The position numbers and the translations under genes were made by a program. A stretch of DNA of 64,000 bases from Blasia pusilla. Taxonomy: Eukaryota; Marchantiophyta; Marchantiopsida; Blasiales. Positions within the stretch are counted from its first letter, which is position 1. Each line of letters opens with the position of its first letter. This document shows positions 21,240-32,379 of the stretch, one piece after another. The notes below the pieces were generated by a model, which saw only the letters and a list, made by a program, of their open reading frames with translations, was not told the DNA's origin and made no database searches. The DNA lies in the NCBI GenBank assembly GCA_050084515.1, contig CM114275.1, positions 22,506,001 to 22,570,000 on the forward strand, read 5' to 3'.

Positions 21240-23847
21240 TTCAAAAGTATACGTTGTAGTTCTCAGACTGGAGTTAGTGCTTTGCATGTCTACTTCAACG
21301 CTTCTCATCTTAGATCAAATGTACTGGCGTTCAAGAATATTTTACGTCGTAGTGTTCAATTTTGTTTTACCGTGAAGGTAACGATTGACAACTTGGTCAT
21401 GATGTTGCAGTGTGGTAAATCCAAAGTAGGTGCAAGACTTGCCATTTCAAGAATAAAGAATGTAAGCAGATTAATCTTAAGTTGCAACTCTAGATTGGTG
21501 GTGAATCAGTTTCCTTCGAGAGAAGAACTTAAATAGATTTGAAGACTTTCGTGTCAGTTCGAAGCGTTGGTCGCTCGTTTCGAAGGTTTGGCAGTGTGAC
21601 CGAGTTCGAAATAATCCTTTTAAGGTATCATTGAAGAATCCATTTCATTTACTATCCAAGCGATTTCGATTCACATCTGTCTTAAGGTAAGGTAAGCCTG
21701 ACACTACACCTTCAGGCAGTTGCTCATGCGAATAAATTTTGGGCCTTTCGTGAGAGTATTCAGAAACAAAACAGAATTATTTCAATTCCCCGTAGTATTA
21801 TGAAACTAAAGCGTTTCTCAGTTATCGAGGGGCAGACTTGATCGATGTAGTAGTCCCAAAAATAGGATATGGAATAATAGCAAGCCTCCATTACGGTACA
21901 CTAGAACAGCTTGGCATGCTACTTGATCGAACAATCAATTTTTAATTATCAATTATTTCAACCCGAAAAACCGCAACGGAGCTTTTGGTTGCATGATATC
22001 CTCAACTACGTGACAACGGTTAGATTTTGTGGATATAGTTTTTTCTTTTTTAATCTTTGGTTCGAAATCCGGGTCGAAAATCATGACGGACTGTTTGATT
22101 TTATTTTGAGAGCTCGAGCACGCACGTAGCTAGGAGAGGAGTATCCTTATGCTCTTTGTATTACCCTACTTGAATCGTTGATGTGCTTAACTTCAAATTT
22201 AATTTTAGATTCTCGAAATCAGTGAATTGAAATTGCCCTGGACTTGCTCTCAAGTTAATCGAGGCTTGACGGATCCTTGTTAGAATCCTCTGTGATGAAG
22301 TTCATGACCGTCTATGGTCTCTCCCATCATAACTTACTACCGCTAGAATACCTCAGAATTATTCGATACGGAAATTGCTAACATATTTCACTGAACGTAT
22401 TCTAGACATGTGCGTAACTTCTTCCTGCTTAATGCAAGATCTGCCTGTCCTCATAGCAGGAGTAACAATAGTTTTGTTTCGTCGCAATGAATGTCTTGAG
22501 TTCTCCAACTGTTTCAACATATTTTGTTGAAAATCAAACTATATTTACGTCTTCACAGCTTGGTACTTAGCTGGTACTGTTACTGTTGGCAGATATCTTT
22601 GTCATCTGCGGATGACAAAGATTATTCGTTGGGAGATTATCCGATAAGTTTTAAAATCTCTGAATGATAAATAGGGCACAAAACTATTCACATGAGCGTT
22701 GAGAGTATCCAGTATTGCCGGATTGAGGAGAGTTCTGGTATTGCAAAGTGCACCGGCTCCTCCTCTTGACCAGATTTCTTGTGATTGAGGGGCTAAATAA
22801 TGCAGGATGCATAGAGAAGCAAGCGAAACACACACTTGACTTGTCTTCACATGAGTAGTAGGAATATCAAATGCAACTGCAAATAGCCAAAAAATTCACT
22901 TGAAAAAATAGCAAGTGTGATGCTCTTACACCTCATTATAGGAGAATCTTACCCCTCAGAGAAAGATTGAGCTGGAAGAATTCTGAAGTACTCAGAAGGA
23001 TGAGTACCTTCCCTGTTAGAAGACAAGACATCATCTGATGGTGTTGGTTACCTACAAGCACCAGAGTGCCTCGTTTGGCCGCTAATTTTTTAGTATCAAG
23101 AGTAGGTTTAGGAAGTTCTTGTTTTCTGGACAATGCCTTTTCCATCGCCTCCATGTATGTCCACTTCTTCTCTGCAGACCACACCGGACCGCATCTCCTC
23201 TGCAACAATCTGCAGAGAACCTTACGGTAAGCTTGTGCATCACATCGGTTTCCCTAAAAGTACATACTTGCGTTTGCTGCATTACATAGTCATAAAGGAG
23301 ATGCTAGGAATTACTTTAAATTGCATGGAGACATATTGAGACCAGATATTGACTCCTGAATGCGCGTCTGTATCTCTAACCTCTACTTCTCAATGATTGT
23401 TCGCTCCAAATTCTAGAACTAAGTTGACGAGAAGCTTCAGCTTTCTGATGTGTTCCTCACTCGTCTTGCGTTTCTTTTCCTATTGACTGACTGATTTTCC
23501 TACTGACTGATCGTTGATTTGATGTGAGTGTAAGGTAAAATACTATGGTCACTCACAGCAGATTAGCTTTATAGTTTTTTTGTCTAGATCTTCGGTGGAA
23601 ACATTTATTAGACCAGGGCCATGATGAAGTGTACATATCAAAGGATTGAGTCATTAACTAAAGTTGGGTGTGTTACATTTGTCATTCAAGAATGTCGTTG
23701 GAAGCATTGGACCGCATCAGTGAGGATTGTTAGTGATGATTGAGATCTCCATCGAGATAAGAATCATGTTAGGTATACGTGCCTTATCATACTTGTCTTG
23801 ACTTCACGTGGTATGCATTCAGATGATAGCTCGTCCAGCCGTGGTTT
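21240..23847. other. CACTA interior between LRR fragment and transposase, no clear gene
   Basis: Only short frames. Minus-strand frames at 22,602-22,850 and 22,936-23,282 have a slightly protein-like composition and could be further captured exons, but no family was recognised. The last part presumably contains the transposase promoter. Confidence 0.4.
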
Positions 23848-25634
23848 ATGGAATTCGTTATTGAGGCAAGATATCATAGTTTTGGATGTGTTTGGAATGT
23901 TTCAGTTCACAGTTTGCGGGAATCCACTTCCAATCCCCTTAGAATGGATTTGAACCACCCAATTAGAGTAAAGGCACATGATTCCAAGTTGTGGCAACGG
24001 GAAAGCACACGAGCTAGTGTATTGGGCTGTAAAAGATTGCGGTGTCCGTGCAATGATTGTAAGGGTGGGTCTACGTTGTCCATCGGCAAGGTGGAAGCAC
24101 ATTTGAGAAAAAATGGACGCTCGGCGCTTTGTCGAGTGCTGAAATCTAGGGATGGATGGGACTCTTCAGATGAGGAGTGGCTTATGGATGATCTTGCTGA
24201 AAAAAGAAGCCAAGAGGATAAGACAATGGAGTCAGCCCCCACCTTCCATGTGGATGGAAAGGAGAGATCTTCCATGGCAGATATAGATGAGCACATTGAC
24301 GTTCATAAAATGCTCAATGATATTTTCCAGAAATACGACCATATACACGAGGATGAAACTGAAGAGACATCTCTCCCACCTGATGAATTACTAGAACCGG
24401 GAATATCAAACAAAGAACCACTATTCAATCATAGAGATGAATATGAGGAGCTTGCTGAAACTTGCAAACCCTTGTTCCCTACAGCAAAAACATTTGTTTT
24501 GGCTTTTGTCATGTTACTATTCAACATTCAAACCACCCATGGCGTCCCAAATGTAGCTATTGACGAATTTCTGAAACTCCTTTGTAAGTTGGTCCTACCA
24601 GCAGGGAACTTGGTGCCACCAAGTTATTATTTAGCAAAAATACTCATTGCTAAACTAGGCTTAGGTTACAACAGTATCCATGCGTGTCCAGCTGGATGTA
24701 TTTTATTCCGGGGTGATTTGGCTGAAGCTGAGATCTGTCCATTATGTGGGAAACCAAGGTTTCGGAAAGTGGGTAGAACGTTGGTACCATGTAAGGTATT
24801 AAGGCATTTTCTTGTCATACCTCGGATGAGACGTATGTTTAGATGCAAGACGTTGTCTGAATTGTTAACCTGGGCCCCCTTGAATTAGAGCAAGGATGGC
24901 TTAGTAAGACATACAACTGATTGCAAGTCATGGCGCCACATGGACAACTTATATCCGGACTTTGCCGAGGAGAAGAAGAATTGCAGGTTTGGGCAACGGA
25001 GTGAATCCATTTTCAGACAAGTCGAGTTCGTGGTCAACATGGCCCGTGCTTCTTGTTAATTATAACTTGCCTCCCTGGCTCCAGACAAAAAAATTCTTTG
25101 TGATGCTCTCTTTGATCATACCAGGAAAGGAGAGTGTAAATGGGAAAAACATAGACACATACTTGCTTCCTCTAGTGGAAGAGTTCCAAGAAATGTGGAA
25201 AGGGTTTCAATTTTGTTGACGTCGGAAGGTAGGCGGAAGTTGGAACTTCATGTTCAGGGCTACCTTACTATGGACCATAAATGATTACCCGGCATACGGA
25301 ACTGTAGCTAGGCAGAGCCATGGTGGAAAACTAGGATGTACTATATGCGGGCCTTGAGTGAATTTTGATTTTTCAAAGTCTTGTGGCAAGCCCATAAACG
25401 GTTGTCATTGTCGATATCTCCCATTGAGCCATCCATGGAGGACCCGTAGGTATGGATCTCACTTCAACGGGAGTGTAGAATTGAGACCACGCGTGCCTAG
25501 ACTACTTTCCAGAGAGATTATTGGATGGGCAAATGAAAAACATGCATATGATGAGAGTGGGGGTCAAGAAGACGGCCCTACTGATCCCTACAAGATAACG
25601 GGGATGAAAAGGCTGTGTCACGTCTTTTAGGATG
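23848..25634 (+). pseudogene. TNP2: CACTA transposase (TNP2 type), 5' part, interrupted by E2
   Basis: An open frame of 346 codons to 24,888 holds the N-terminal transposase-associated region (CPCNDCKGG, SIGKVEAHLRKNG) and the start of the TNP2 domain: LGLGYNSIHACPAGCILFRG, CPLCGKPRF and KVLRHFLVIPRMRRMF. After a stop at 24,886-24,888 the similarity continues in shifting frames: SWRHMDNLYPDFAEE, NYNLPPWLQTKKFFVMLSLI, NGKNIDTYLLPLVEEFQEMW, TINDYPAYG and YLPLSHPWR. It ends at E2 near 25,634. In En/Spm elements this protein is the catalytic transposase acting in the nucleus. The break by E2 plus stops and shifts make this copy non-functional. Confidence 0.85.
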
Positions 25635-25638
25635 GATC

Positions 25639-26127
25639 GGTGAGATCTAATAGAGCGCCTTCGTGAGTAGTGGAGGACACGCTCAGTAGGTTGCGGATGA
25701 CCTGCTGAGGCATTGGGAAACCTGAGAGAGCCGGTTTCCCTTCGTTTCGGCTCATTTGGAGCCATATTGAGGAACTTACTATTTTAGGTAATTACCATTT
25801 TGAGTATATGATCGACTTTCTATTTTTGGTAAGTGGCCCTTGACCTCCTACATTAGGTCAAGAGCCAAGGAGGTGACTTGGGAGAATAGGTTACCATGGA
25901 GAGAGCTTGGGAGAGGGGAGGGGTATACCTCAAGGAGAGAGAGCTTGAGAGCTCATTCTCTCTTTGTTGAACCTCTTGGCATGAGGCGGCAGAGCTATGG
26001 TACCTTGCCTTGTGAGTGTAACCCAAGCCTCTCATTAGAGAGTGGGTTTGGTTTGACATGAGAGAGAGTGCACACCTTTGAGAGCTATGGTGTGAGATGG
26101 TGGAGAGAGAGATTGGATCCTATTTTA
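25639..26127 (+). repeat. E2 terminal block P1 (5' end)
   Basis: 489 bp starting GGTGAGATCTAATAGAGC and ending GGATCCTATTTTA. Its copy P2 is at 33,973-34,463. It contains the 170-bp segment also present, inverted, in E4. Confidence 0.85.
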
Positions 26128-26530
26128 CAAAGAGAGAATGAGACCCGTTCTGCTCATGGGAGTGCTCATGGTGCTTTCATTATTCTTTGCTTATTCTTTG
26201 CATTTGCTGGAGTCGCACCAACTCCTAAAGTATGGGGGGCGGTTGTTGCCCCATGCTGGTGCTATAAAAATTTGTAACTCATGTTACGTTGGGAGAAATC
26301 CGCACGACAATCCCCGTCAGTTTTTACTGAAAAACCTCGCTTGTAATTTGGAGTTGCGAGCAAAAGTTATAGTCAATCCTCTGCTAGCGATTTTTAGGGT
26401 CGTCCATCTCGTCACGTCGACGGTCAAATCACCGTCAACGGGTCAACCGTCATCGCCGATGGTAGGACCACTCACAATGTGTGGCGACTATGCTCACAAA
26501 CTGCCCTCTACACCATCTCACATTCTTACC
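26128..26530 (+). other. E2 leader with family 5' junction and inverted gag pieces
   Basis: After P1 come CAAAGAGAGAATGAG and about 170 bp ending CGCACGACA (26,301-26,309), followed at once by ATCCCCGTCAG. The E4 leader has an equivalent junction (ACAACA then GTCCCCGTCAG). Short pieces at 26,205-26,228 and 26,396-26,510 match the E4 gag region but on the opposite strand relative to E2's own gag, so the leader has been rearranged. Confidence 0.55.
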
Positions 26531-26534
26531 TAAA

Positions 26535-28247
26535 CTTTGTTTTGGCCGCCACCGTCAAAGAGTTTCATGGAACGGTATGTTCCAAAGATTTATAGGGGCG
26601 CCCATGGACGATTACCATGAGTTCTCTCGAGAGATATGCATGTGAGATCGGCGTGGAGGCTCTACTATAACCCACATTATGTGTCATGGGACGGAGACCG
26701 TGACTTTGTCCGTTCCCAGATGGGAGGAGACTTGCTGAGGAGGTCACGAGAGACTGACCGCCTCTTCTACTAGTGACGTTTTAGGAGGGTCATGATGAGA
26801 GAATCATTTATGTATGTGGTTTAGGGGACATAGGTGTGGGATGCCGGAGTTGATAGGTTGTCTGAGATGTCGTTGCCGACCACGCCCCGTCGCCCTCGGG
26901 AGAGAGAGTGTTCAACCATGTTTGTGGTTGAGTTCTTTGTTGAGTTGAGGGCGAGCTACTTTGAGAGGCGAGATGGTGAACCGGACGGAGAAGTTGCGGA
27001 GCATCCACGTGAGGGACTTCGAGGCGTGTCCGGGTGAGAGTTTGCGTGAGGCTTACACATCGCCACACATTGTGAGTGGCCCGGTTGATCAACGTCACTC
27101 GTGGGTTTTCGGGGTGTGACAGAGGCTCGGCTATCCGGTCATGGTACGCGATTTGGACCGAACCTGGAACGGACACGGATGAGGGGGGGGGGTGTTTCTT
27201 ATGAACACCTAACCCCTACGTTGAGAGATGTTTTTAGGACCGCCGAGAACATTGAGCGCAACATAGCGGAGGAGAGCGTAGCCACCATGGGTTTTGGGCG
27301 AGAGCAATCACGATTGTCCGCAACCACCTGACATGCTAAAGAACGTGGTCTCGACACGGATAGGTCGAGATGTTTTTAGGGCACCACGAGCTCAGGGAGG
27401 ATATCGGGAGGCCGTGCCACAGAGACCTGCGCCTTTATATGCGGCTCAGCAGCAGCCGCCTACTATTACTTGTTGGTCATGTGGTGGAGCCCATCATCAC
27501 CGCGATTGCACTCGTCAGGGTCATGGACGTGTACCTCAGCATGGAGGAGGAGATGGTGCTGCACCAAGAGGTTATCAGTGTGACTATTGTCAGAGGTGTG
27601 GTCATGCACGCGCCAGGTGTTTCAGTTTACATCTTGACTTACGTCCGGACCGAGGGCCAGAGAGGGCACTAGAGCGAGTAGCCGGTCCAGGTGGGCCTAG
27701 AGATCGTGCACCAGGTGGTCACGTTGGGGGACGAGGAGCTGGAGTTGCCCGACAGGGTGGTGGAGCTGCCCGTGAAGGAGGTAGAGTACCACCACCTAGA
27801 CGCGCCGAGGGAGACGCCGGATGTGAGGGATGGTCGCCGATACGCAGCCTACGAGGAGCAGATTTCCGCTATGGCATTGAGGTTACTCGATGCGGATCCG
27901 TGGCATCGACATCATATGGAGCAGCCAGAGATCTGGAGGATCCTGGATGGATGTGTGGGGTTGCCCAGATGGAGGCCGCCGCAGTTGTGACGCGTGGAGC
28001 GGCCGCAGAGTTGGATCCACAGCGAGGGGAAGCCAGAAGGCAAGCTAGGCTTCCTCAGTCTTTCACGTTGTCTAAAGTTCCTGGAGAGTTGGTGATGTTG
28101 TTGGTGTGCAGTCACGAAGGGCGATGGGAGAAGCGAGTGCGACGACTCCTATTGTTGATGCTCAGGAGGGGCATGTGTCGAGCACGTTGTTGGGGCCGGC
28201 CACCGTTGTGTACCGCACTTATTTATTTTCTGCTTCCGATGTTATGA
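26535..28247 (+). pseudogene. gag: E2 gag with two CCHC zinc knuckles
   Basis: The family gag block is readable near 26,570-26,640 (NGMFQRFIGAPMDDYHEF) and is broken by stops downstream. A longer frame from 27,294 to 28,247 carries two CX2CX4HX4C knuckles, CWSCGGAHHHRDC at 27,471 and CDYCQRCGHARARC at 27,579. A Gly/Arg-rich stretch (GGHVGGRGAGVARQGGG) and a linker to the protease follow. The homologous region of E1 has a true RGG box in this place. A poly-G run at 27,183-27,191 lies at one of the frame breaks. Confidence 0.75.
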
Positions 28248-28332
28248 CGTTGGGGGTACGCCCGCCGAGGCTTTTCGGCTAGCCGCTTCACTATGTGAGC
28301 GCGGAGTTGGAGTTCCTGCATCACGTTCAGAG

Positions 28333-28944
28333 GTGATTGCAGAGGAGGTGATGGACCTGCCCTTGGAGCGGATGCTCGGGCCGTCCACGTCAGATTCATG
28401 GCAGGCTGCGGCTGCTAGGATGGCGGAGATGCCCGCTAGACCTGCGATAGAGCGTGCCATGGCTTCTCCTGGTGTTGTGTTGTTGGCTAACCGAGGAGAG
28501 GTTTTCCTGTCGGTGAGTCCTCGAGGTAGAGCTTTTAGTCCGCAGCGCGTCTTGTTGGATTCAGGAGCGCAACCCTTGATGTTGGGGAAAGCGTCATTCA
28601 GAGGATTGGGCTTGACGAGAGCCGATGTGGAGCGTTTTCCATTCCGGATCCAGACATCCTTGGGTGGAGCGAGTACCACACAATATATCACCCGACAGGA
28701 GGTCGTGGTGAGGATTCGCTGGGGACATCCTACAGATAAGTCCGTGGTGCGCGCTAAGGCGATAGTGAGTGATGCAGAGTCCTACGACGTCTTGGTTGGT
28801 GGAGCAGTGTTATACCCGATGGGGTTTTCCCTGGATTATAGGGAGGAGTCAGCGTCCTATAAACCAGGATGGCAGTCAGGTGATGGGCGCCTTAGCTCAT
28901 TACCCGTTCGATTCACAAGTGCAGTGATCGAGCAACGGCCATGA
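28333..28944 (+). pseudogene. pol: E2 aspartic protease domain
   Basis: This 203-codon frame is intact across the domain. The catalytic loop RVLLDSGAQPLMLGKASFRGLG is at about 28,546-28,610, and SYDVLVGGAVLYPMGFSLDY at about 28,780-28,840. It ends with a TGA at 28,942-28,944 before the methyltransferase; whether an intact relative reads straight through cannot be seen here. Confidence 0.8.
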
Positions 28945-29127
28945 GAGATGGAGACCTTAGCAACATTTAGTAGTGCCATCACTTGGCCTACTGATTTGAT
29001 TGAGGGACATGTCGATGCAGAGGATACTCCCGTTCTTGACATTTCTATGGAGAGGAGTGTTATGGTAGTTGCATCATTCCGTGGAGGAGAGGTGCCGCTG
29101 TGGGGCTGGACTGAGGAGCTTCAATGA

Positions 29128-30240
29128 TTGGCAAATGAGCACGTGCAGACCGCGTGGAGCGAGGCGTTTGCACTTGAGCGTGACGGGTCTGAGGAACCCG
29201 AGGTAGCAGGGAGTGCTACGATGACACCCTTGGATACCACACCCATTGTGTGGTGTACCCCAGAGGAGGGTATTCGAGTGTTAGATCTCTTTGTAGGGAT
29301 TAGCATCGGGTTAGGCTTGCATTTTGCGGGAGTGCGAGTCTGATGAGTACTGTATGTGGAGAGTGATGATGTTGCAGAGGCGCGTCTCACTCACGACATG
29401 TGGCGCAAATACGCCTCGTTTTCCCGACTTATTGTCGCGTCCATGATAGAGGGGTACGAGTTCCCTACGGAGGGATATTTTGTTGTTGGGCGCAGGACTT
29501 AGAGCGGTAGGGACCATTGATTTGGTCATTCCGGTTGGCCATGTCGGGGCCAATCGAGTCTTGGACGAGGCAGCGGGTTGGCTGACACTCGATCCAGGTT
29601 GTTTTGGGAGATGTTGAGGGTCTTACGGTAGTTGCAGGAGCACCAATCTCGTTCTCCGGCCTACATTCTAGGAGAATGTGCGATCTTAGGAGACTCAGTC
29701 ACGGGTCATGACGAGTGCTCATCAGTGCGTGCTGGATCGCCCAATGATGTTCTTGGATGCGGCGAGTGTAGGTTTTAGAGCCCATCGCCCGCGTCTATGG
29801 TGGACCAACTTGGTGTCCCATGCGGTGTTATGGAGGGCGTATGCGAGAGTGGAGCGCCCCTCCCATTTGTTAGTGGATTCCATTCTGGATCCAGGTCGTC
29901 GATCACAGGCAGTGAGGTACGATGATCGACCACCGTTGACTGTGGTCAAGAGGGTAGGCAGGCCGCGGGCAGCCTTGCCCACGTTTGTGAGTTTTTCCGC
30001 TTCCTATGCATACAAGGAGGCCGGTCTTGGCTTGGTTTGGGATGACCAGGTTCAGCAGTTGGTGGAGCCCAACGCCGACAAGAGAGAGCGAGCAATGGAA
30101 TTTCCCACAGGAGTGATGGTAGTACCATTAGTGTCAGAGGCATCACGACGCCATGTCTTGGGTCAAGCGATGGACCTGAACTGCTTGACATGGATCCTCA
30201 GCTTGGGAGTGGCTGAGCAGCGTCGTATGAGATCGCAACA
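29128..30240 (+). pseudogene. pol: E2 C5 cytosine DNA methyltransferase domain, frameshifted
   Basis: Motif I is changed to VLDLFVGISIG (about 29,276; the first Gly of FGGI is Val). Motif IV is GWPCRGQSSLGRGSGLADTRSR (about 29,533), still with Pro-Cys. Motif VI is present as gag-aat-gtg (ENV) but out of frame after a one-base change at about 29,671. The C-terminal part is intact from 29,708: AHRPRLWWTNL, the target-recognition region, RERAMEF and RRHVLGQAMDLNCLTWIL. Motif order and position between protease and reverse transcriptase equal those of E1. At least three frameshifts or stops make it inactive. Confidence 0.85.
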
Positions 30241-30321
30241 GATCTCGCCCCCAGCCACTGCCACTGCCTCCACCATCTCGGTAGGCATGGGGCTCACCAA
30301 TGCAACCGCTGTGATCTGTCG

Positions 30322-30386
30322 CAATCTCCCCTGGTGCGTACATCTCCTCGGGTCTCGCCAGGAGATCTACGCACCAAGGGAGATCG
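30322..30386. repeat. Inverted repeat (27-bp arms) between methyltransferase and reverse transcriptase of E2
   Basis: Left arm 30,322-30,348 and right arm 30,360-30,386 pair at 24 of 27 positions around an 11-base loop; the core is GGTGCGTACATCTCCT against AGGAGATCTACGCACC. The corresponding part of E1 has no such hairpin. Confidence 0.7.
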
Positions 30387-30696
30387 AGAGAGACACCCTT
30401 GGACTTCTTGGGATGTTTTGCAGGTACGCAAGGAGATGATAGCCACAACATCAAGCGTGGTTTCGGGCACTGCACGTGGAGGAGATCAGAGTTTGTAGTT
30501 GGTTGTAGGAGAGCGGCCGAGTGTTCTTGTTCGAGACGGGGTTGCACCATAGCAACCACCGATACCCGCGCCGGAGAGTCCTATCGTAGTCACGATGGAG
30601 ACTTGGGAGCTAGATATGGGCCCTAAGTTGACAGGAGGAGAGCGGCGCTGAATACATCAGTTCCTCAGGAGTTATAGGAGCTGCTTTGCGTTTAGC

Positions 30697-31675
30697 ATGG
30701 AGGATTTGGGTACGCTAAAGGGACAGGGGATCCGCATTGAGTTGTCGAGTGATATGCCGATCTTCCGACGACCCTACAGGTACAGTGATATGGAGAGGGC
30801 TCTGATTCAGAGTAGGAGCCATGACTTGGTCAGAGCAGGACTAGTGGAGATGTCGCATGGGGAGTATGCATCTGCCACTATCATGCCCGCCAAGAAGGAT
30901 GTGCATGGCAACTGGACGGATAGGCGGATGTGTGGGGATTACCGACCTATCAATCGGCAGACAAAGTCCGATAGGTATGCCATGCCCACCCCTGAGGAGA
31001 TCTTTGATGCGATTGGTCACACAAAGGTCTTCAGTTCATTGGATTTTGCGAGCCGGATACCATCAGCTGCCTATCAGATTGGAGGACAGGTAGAAGACGG
31101 CATTTTGGGGCATCAATCCTCACGGGAAGGATTGTTTGTACCAATGGCGGTTCTTACCATTTGGGTTAAAGAACGCCCCGGCTGAGTTTCAGAGGGTCAT
31201 GGATAGGATCTTGGCTGGTCTGGATTTTGCTAGGTGTTATATTGATGACATTGTAGTCTTTAGCGCCACGGTTGAGGAGCATGAGCAACATCTAGAGGAG
31301 GTGTTTCGACGATTGCAATTACGTGGGCTGAAGCTACATCCAGGCAAGTGCAAGTTCTTCTACGACCAGATTGAGTACTTGGGTCATACGATATACCCAG
31401 GGGGCCTTGGTGTTCAGCAGACGAAGGTAGAGGCTATCTCACGCATTCCACGCCCTACAGATGTGAGCCGTGTTCGCGCATTCATGGGATTGGCAAACTT
31501 CTATCGGCGATACGTCAAGGGATTCATTTCGATTGCGAAGTCGCTGACCTTGCTGACCAAGGTGGATCACGAGTGGCACTGGGGGGATGAGCGGGAGCGA
31601 GCATTTCAGTTGCTCAAGGACAAGTTGACGTCCGCACCCATCTTGAGGAGACCGAACAGGGGGCGTCCTTTCTAG
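30697..31675 (+). pseudogene. pol: E2 reverse transcriptase domain
   Basis: Two frames joined by one frameshift near 31,085-31,140. The first gives ATIMPAKKDVHGNWTDRRM, CGDYRPINRQTKSDRYAMP and FSSLDFASR. The second gives FLPFGLKNAPAEFQRVMDRI, the catalytic YIDD at about 31,238-31,249, GLKLHPGKCKFF and YLGHTIYPGGLGV. The connection MGLANFYRRYVKGF leads to RNase H. All standard Ty3/gypsy reverse-transcriptase blocks are present. A TAG at about 31,673 ends the frame where E1 has CGA. Confidence 0.9.
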
Positions 31676-32060
31676 TTGCACACAAATTGGAGCATGTTGG
31701 GGCTTGGAGCGGTGCTCACCCAGCATGATGATGAGGGTAGAGAATTCGTGCTGGCTTGCGCTAGCCGCTCGAACAATACTGCAAAGGCGAAGTACAGCTC
31801 GTATGAGGGTGAGTGCTTGGCTGCGGTGTGGGCTCTCGCGCATTTCAGGTGTTAATTATTCGGCAACCCCTTTACCATCATCACTGATCATCAACCACTG
31901 CAGTGGTTGATGGAGTCCAACAAGCTTACAGGGAAGCTTGCGAGATGGGCTCTGTTGTTGCGGGAGTATGATTTTCAGGTGGTACATAGACTGGGGCGCT
32001 CAACGAGGATGCGAGATGGGTTGAGTCGTAACCCATGCCGAGTGGCGAGATGCGGCTGAG
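31676..32060 (+). pseudogene. pol: E2 RNase H domain
   Basis: LGAVLTQHDDEGREFVLACASRS, KYSSYEGECLAAVWAL, TIITDHQPLQWLMESNKLTGKLARWAL and the tail DGLSRNPC follow one another with one stop (after HFRC, about 31,853). This is the RNase H-like fold used by gypsy elements to degrade the RNA template. Confidence 0.8.
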
Positions 32061-32379
32061 CTCGATGGCATGGAGAGAGTGATGAGGAGTCGGTGCAGGA
32101 GGATGGCACGCGTCAGCCTATATAGGCATGTTGGCTATGGAGAGCCGAGTGTGGAGACCGATGGCGAGGTCTAGTGGAGAGTCCTTGGATCCCGAGGCGG
32201 TGAGGACACGACAAGTGGCGAGATATTCATGATGATGGAGTAGTCTTGGAGTACCTTTGTCTTGGGCGTTGCGAGCACCATGGATGCTAGAGAGCAGATT
32301 GGATCCTCTGCCGGGCCAGGCGGTTCCGTTGGGAGGGGACACATGTTTTGAGGGTTTGAGAGGATGGCAGAGTACGCGT

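Noticed and set aside
25853-26059. Frames in the E2 terminal block (also 34,175-34,417 and 15,993-16,265)
   Set aside because: They recur only because the terminal block P is repeated; no domain and both strands open.
28242-28691. 149-codon minus-strand frame
   Set aside because: Antisense shadow of the E2 protease region.
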